Shown piece by piece: positions 62,385 through 64,000 of a DNA stretch of 64,000 nucleotides. How positions within the stretch are numbered: position 1 is the stretch's first letter; each line of letters opens with the position of its first letter. The translations under genes were made by a program, and so were the position numbers. The notes beneath the pieces are model-generated. The model was not told the origin of the DNA, did no database searches, and worked only from the letters and a program-made list of their open reading frames with translations. The stretch spans positions 62,001 to 126,000 of the forward strand of contig NZ_ANIN01000002.1 of the NCBI RefSeq assembly GCF_000320365.1, written 5' to 3'. Source of the DNA: Moraxella macacae 0408225. GTDB lineage: Bacteria; Pseudomonadota; Gammaproteobacteria; Pseudomonadales; Moraxellaceae.

Positions 62385-63314
62385 ATGATGACCAATTCGC
62401 CAGATATTATTTCACTAAACTGTGAACAAGCTGTTGGACATGCCGATCATTGGGCGTGTTTTACCAACAATATTTCACAAGACATACCAAAATGGCTTGC
62501 CGAACATATTGACAGTGCAACCTTGCCAACACCGCTTAAGGCAGATGTGCAAAAACCTTGCATGTTGTTGTCAGGCAATCAAGCCATTCATCTAAATCAG
62601 GTTATTGAGATAGACGAGCAGGGTAGACCGTTGCGTTTTGTCAATGCCTATCCTTGTATAAACAGTCCGTATACACAGTGGGCGGTGATTGAAAGTGTGT
62701 ATCACTGCAAAGAGCAAGTCGAAGCAATTTTACGTTTAAAGTTAGATGATGGTACGATTTTGTACGCATTTGATACCTGTTATGCGATGAATGCTCAATG
62801 TTATGAAAAAAATCAACGTTATCGGATCAATCTTGGAGCACTGGCTTATCAGGTAAAGCCGAGCAACCGTTCAGAGGTGATTGTGGTGGATCAGCCTGAT
62901 GCCATTCGCTATCATCGTGCTTTTAACGATATTTTGGCAAAAAATAACAATGTTGCCCCTATGGATTTAGAAGATCAAATTGCCAAATGGCAACCTGATC
63001 CTGCAGATTTGCCACTTGAACCAATTGAAATTAATGTGGGCAATATGTGTGCGTATTTGTTTGGTGATACGCTTGGACAACAAGACGAAGCGTGGTGTCA
63101 AGGACAAGTTGTTGGCAAACAAACCACAGCGTTTGATGGCATTGAATTTGTATTGTTGGACGTGGTGATTTTGCGTGAAAGCCTTGAAAACCCTGTGGTT
63201 ATTCGCATGGCGGTGAATGTAAACGATATGGATAAATCCATTGAGGTCAATGATTATATTCAAGCCAATATTTGGCTACAAGCTACGATTTATCAGAAAA
63301 ACCAAACAACTTAA
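62385..63314 (+). CDS. Conserved-looking protein of unknown function
   Basis: 309 residues, not recognised. No signal peptide or transmembrane helix. Acidic, with two regions that look like beta-barrel or OB-like modules (about 50-165 and 215-305: NVGNMCAYLFGDTLGQQDEAW, IRMAVNVNDMDKSIEVNDYI). The start has two ATGs; AAAAGG lies upstream. A terminator follows shared with htpX. Confidence 0.6.
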   Translation: MMTNSPDIISLNCEQAVGHADHWACFTNNISQDIPKWLAEHIDSATLPTPLKADVQKPCMLLSGNQAIHLNQVIEIDEQGRPLRFVNAYPCINSPYTQWAVIESVYHCKEQVEAILRLKLDDGTILYAFDTCYAMNAQCYEKNQRYRINLGALAYQVKPSNRSEVIVVDQPDAIRYHRAFNDILAKNNNVAPMDLEDQIAKWQPDPADLPLEPIEINVGNMCAYLFGDTLGQQDEAWCQGQVVGKQTTAFDGIEFVLLDVVILRESLENPVVIRMAVNVNDMDKSIEVNDYIQANIWLQATIYQKNQTT

Positions 63315-63345
63315 TCATTTTTAAAAAATTTACATATTAAAATAA

Positions 63346-63386
63346 AAATTTAGCCCAACAATATACATGATTGGGCTAAATTTTTT
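63346..63386. terminator. Bidirectional terminator before htpX end
   Basis: AAATTTAGCCCAA-N12-TTGGGCTAAATTT, 13-bp stem followed by TTTTGG, serving the unknown gene and the convergent htpX. Confidence 0.85.
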
Positions 63387-63391
63387 GGCTA

Positions 63392-63419
63392 AGCGATTGA
63401 TTTTTAGCGATTGATTTTT
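63392..63419. repeat. 14-bp direct tandem duplication
   Basis: AGCGATTGATTTTT twice, exact. Confidence 0.9.
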
Positions 63420-63438
63420 TGTTTGAATTAAATCAATT

Positions 63439-63476
63439 GTTCATGAAAATTATGCGTGTTCATGAAAATTACGCGG
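63439..63476. repeat. 19-bp direct tandem duplication spanning the htpX stop codon
   Basis: GTTCATGAAAATTATGCGT then GTTCATGAAAATTACGCGG (two mismatches). Read on the minus strand, the unit holds the end of htpX and its TAA. Confidence 0.9.
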
Positions 63477-64000
63477 TTAGTTTTTGCAAACTTGCAATTC
63501 TGTCATCTAAACTCGGGTGGCTTGCAAACAATTTAGCCAAGCTAAAACCTTCAGTTTTGCCCTCGTTAATTGCCATAGATTTCATATTTTCTGGCAAATA
63601 ATCAGGGTGCCCGCTGGCAGGTTTTAGCATGTTTAACGCTGCGATCATTTTGTCGCGTCCTGCTAATTTTGCACCCATTTCATCGGCACGAAACTCACGA
63701 TAACGCGAAAACCACATCACAATTGCACTTGCTGCAAAACCAAACACAATATCCAGTACAATTGTGGTGAGATAATAGCCAATGCCATAACCTTCTTCGT
63801 TTTTAAACACCGCTTTATCTACAAATTGACCGATAATGCGTGCAAAAAACATCACAAATGCGTTCATAACACCTTGTACAAGTGCCAGTGTTACCATATC
63901 GCCATTGGCAACATGTCCAATTTCGTGGGCGAGAACTGCCTCTACCTCGTCTTGATTCATGGTTTGTAGCAATCCTGTCGATACGGCTACTAAGGCTTGG
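63469..64000 (-). CDS. htpX: HtpX membrane zinc metalloprotease, N-terminus cut by window edge
   Basis: The frame is open to base 64000, so the track start at 63972 is internal. The visible part begins [20 protein letters not shown] and has the zinc site [13 protein letters not shown] (HExxH), two transmembrane helices ([37 protein letters not shown]), the third zinc ligand Glu in [15 protein letters not shown], and a C-terminal [15 protein letters not shown]. It degrades misfolded inner-membrane proteins with FtsH. The N-terminal helices are outside the window. Confidence 0.95.
   Translation of the reverse strand, partial: QALVAVSTGLLQTMNQDEVEAVLAHEIGHVANGDMVTLALVQGVMNAFVMFFARIIGQFVDKAVFKNEEGYGIGYYLTTIVLDIVFGFAASAIVMWFSRYREFRADEMGAKLAGRDKMIAALNMLKPASGHPDYLPENMKSMAINEGKTEGFSLAKLFASHPSLDDRIASLQKLTA

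Noticed and set aside
1-64000. tRNA, rRNA, IS elements, prophage or origin
   Set aside because: No cloverleaf-like sequence, rRNA motif, transposase, integrase or DnaA-box cluster was recognised by eye; a tRNA or covariance scan would settle it.

Overview
The window is an AT-rich chromosomal stretch from a gammaproteobacterium, most likely Moraxellaceae (Moraxella/Faucicola/Psychrobacter-like). This rests on the LOS-type glycosyltransferases, a SpoT whose synthetase half has lost its key residues, an AspRS of the His type seen in species with GatCAB, DUF2789, PilS and GacA homologues, and a T2SS split so that only gspL-gspM sit here. The family call is an inference; no rRNA, tRNA, IS element, prophage or CRISPR was seen to confirm it.

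Layout. 1-9.5 kb: end of coaBC, ridA, an RCC1-propeller lipoprotein behind a perfect Fur box, spoT, rpoZ, a tail-anchored Sel1 protein, rnt, pyrC. 9.5-17.6 kb: argG, serS, a YcxB-like membrane protein, dps, hda, a DUF2057 protein, gspLM, and a zinc-free L36 gene (rpmJ type B) behind a perfect Zur palindrome. 17.6-22.6 kb (minus strand): asparaginase, Smr nuclease, a double GT2 glycosyltransferase and a phosphoethanolamine transferase. 22.7-28.6 kb: an accessory-looking block with an XRE regulator, a palindromic operator, and a tightly packed seven-gene plus-strand operon (DnaJ-DUF805-LprI-like fusion, two small membrane proteins, three secreted proteins with two mature cysteines each, a DUF4407 coiled-coil membrane protein). 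This is the best candidate for an undescribed system. 28.6-32.2 kb: a glycosyltransferase, an LpxL-like acyltransferase and aspS. 32.4-49.7 kb: sohB, a fatty acid desaturase, a PLD lipoprotein, a frameshifted MFS transporter, pbpG, gdhA, pilS, a gacA-like regulator, queD-like, tsaE, slt, mdh, DUF2789, hslO. 49.8-64 kb: a glutamate/aspartate-type ABC transporter with two binding proteins, a GNAT, another binding protein, a DUF294 nucleotidyltransferase with a DnaQ-like exonuclease, ispB, rplU-rpmA with a structured leader, a LolC/E permease, an unknown gene, and the end of htpX.

A pattern not explained by the genes runs through the whole window. Short direct tandem duplications (about 8-19 bp units, 2-4 copies) sit at or within about 20 bp of many stop codons, and in at least nine genes the duplicated unit contains the whole stop codon. 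Metal homeostasis also recurs: Fur box, Zur box, Dps.
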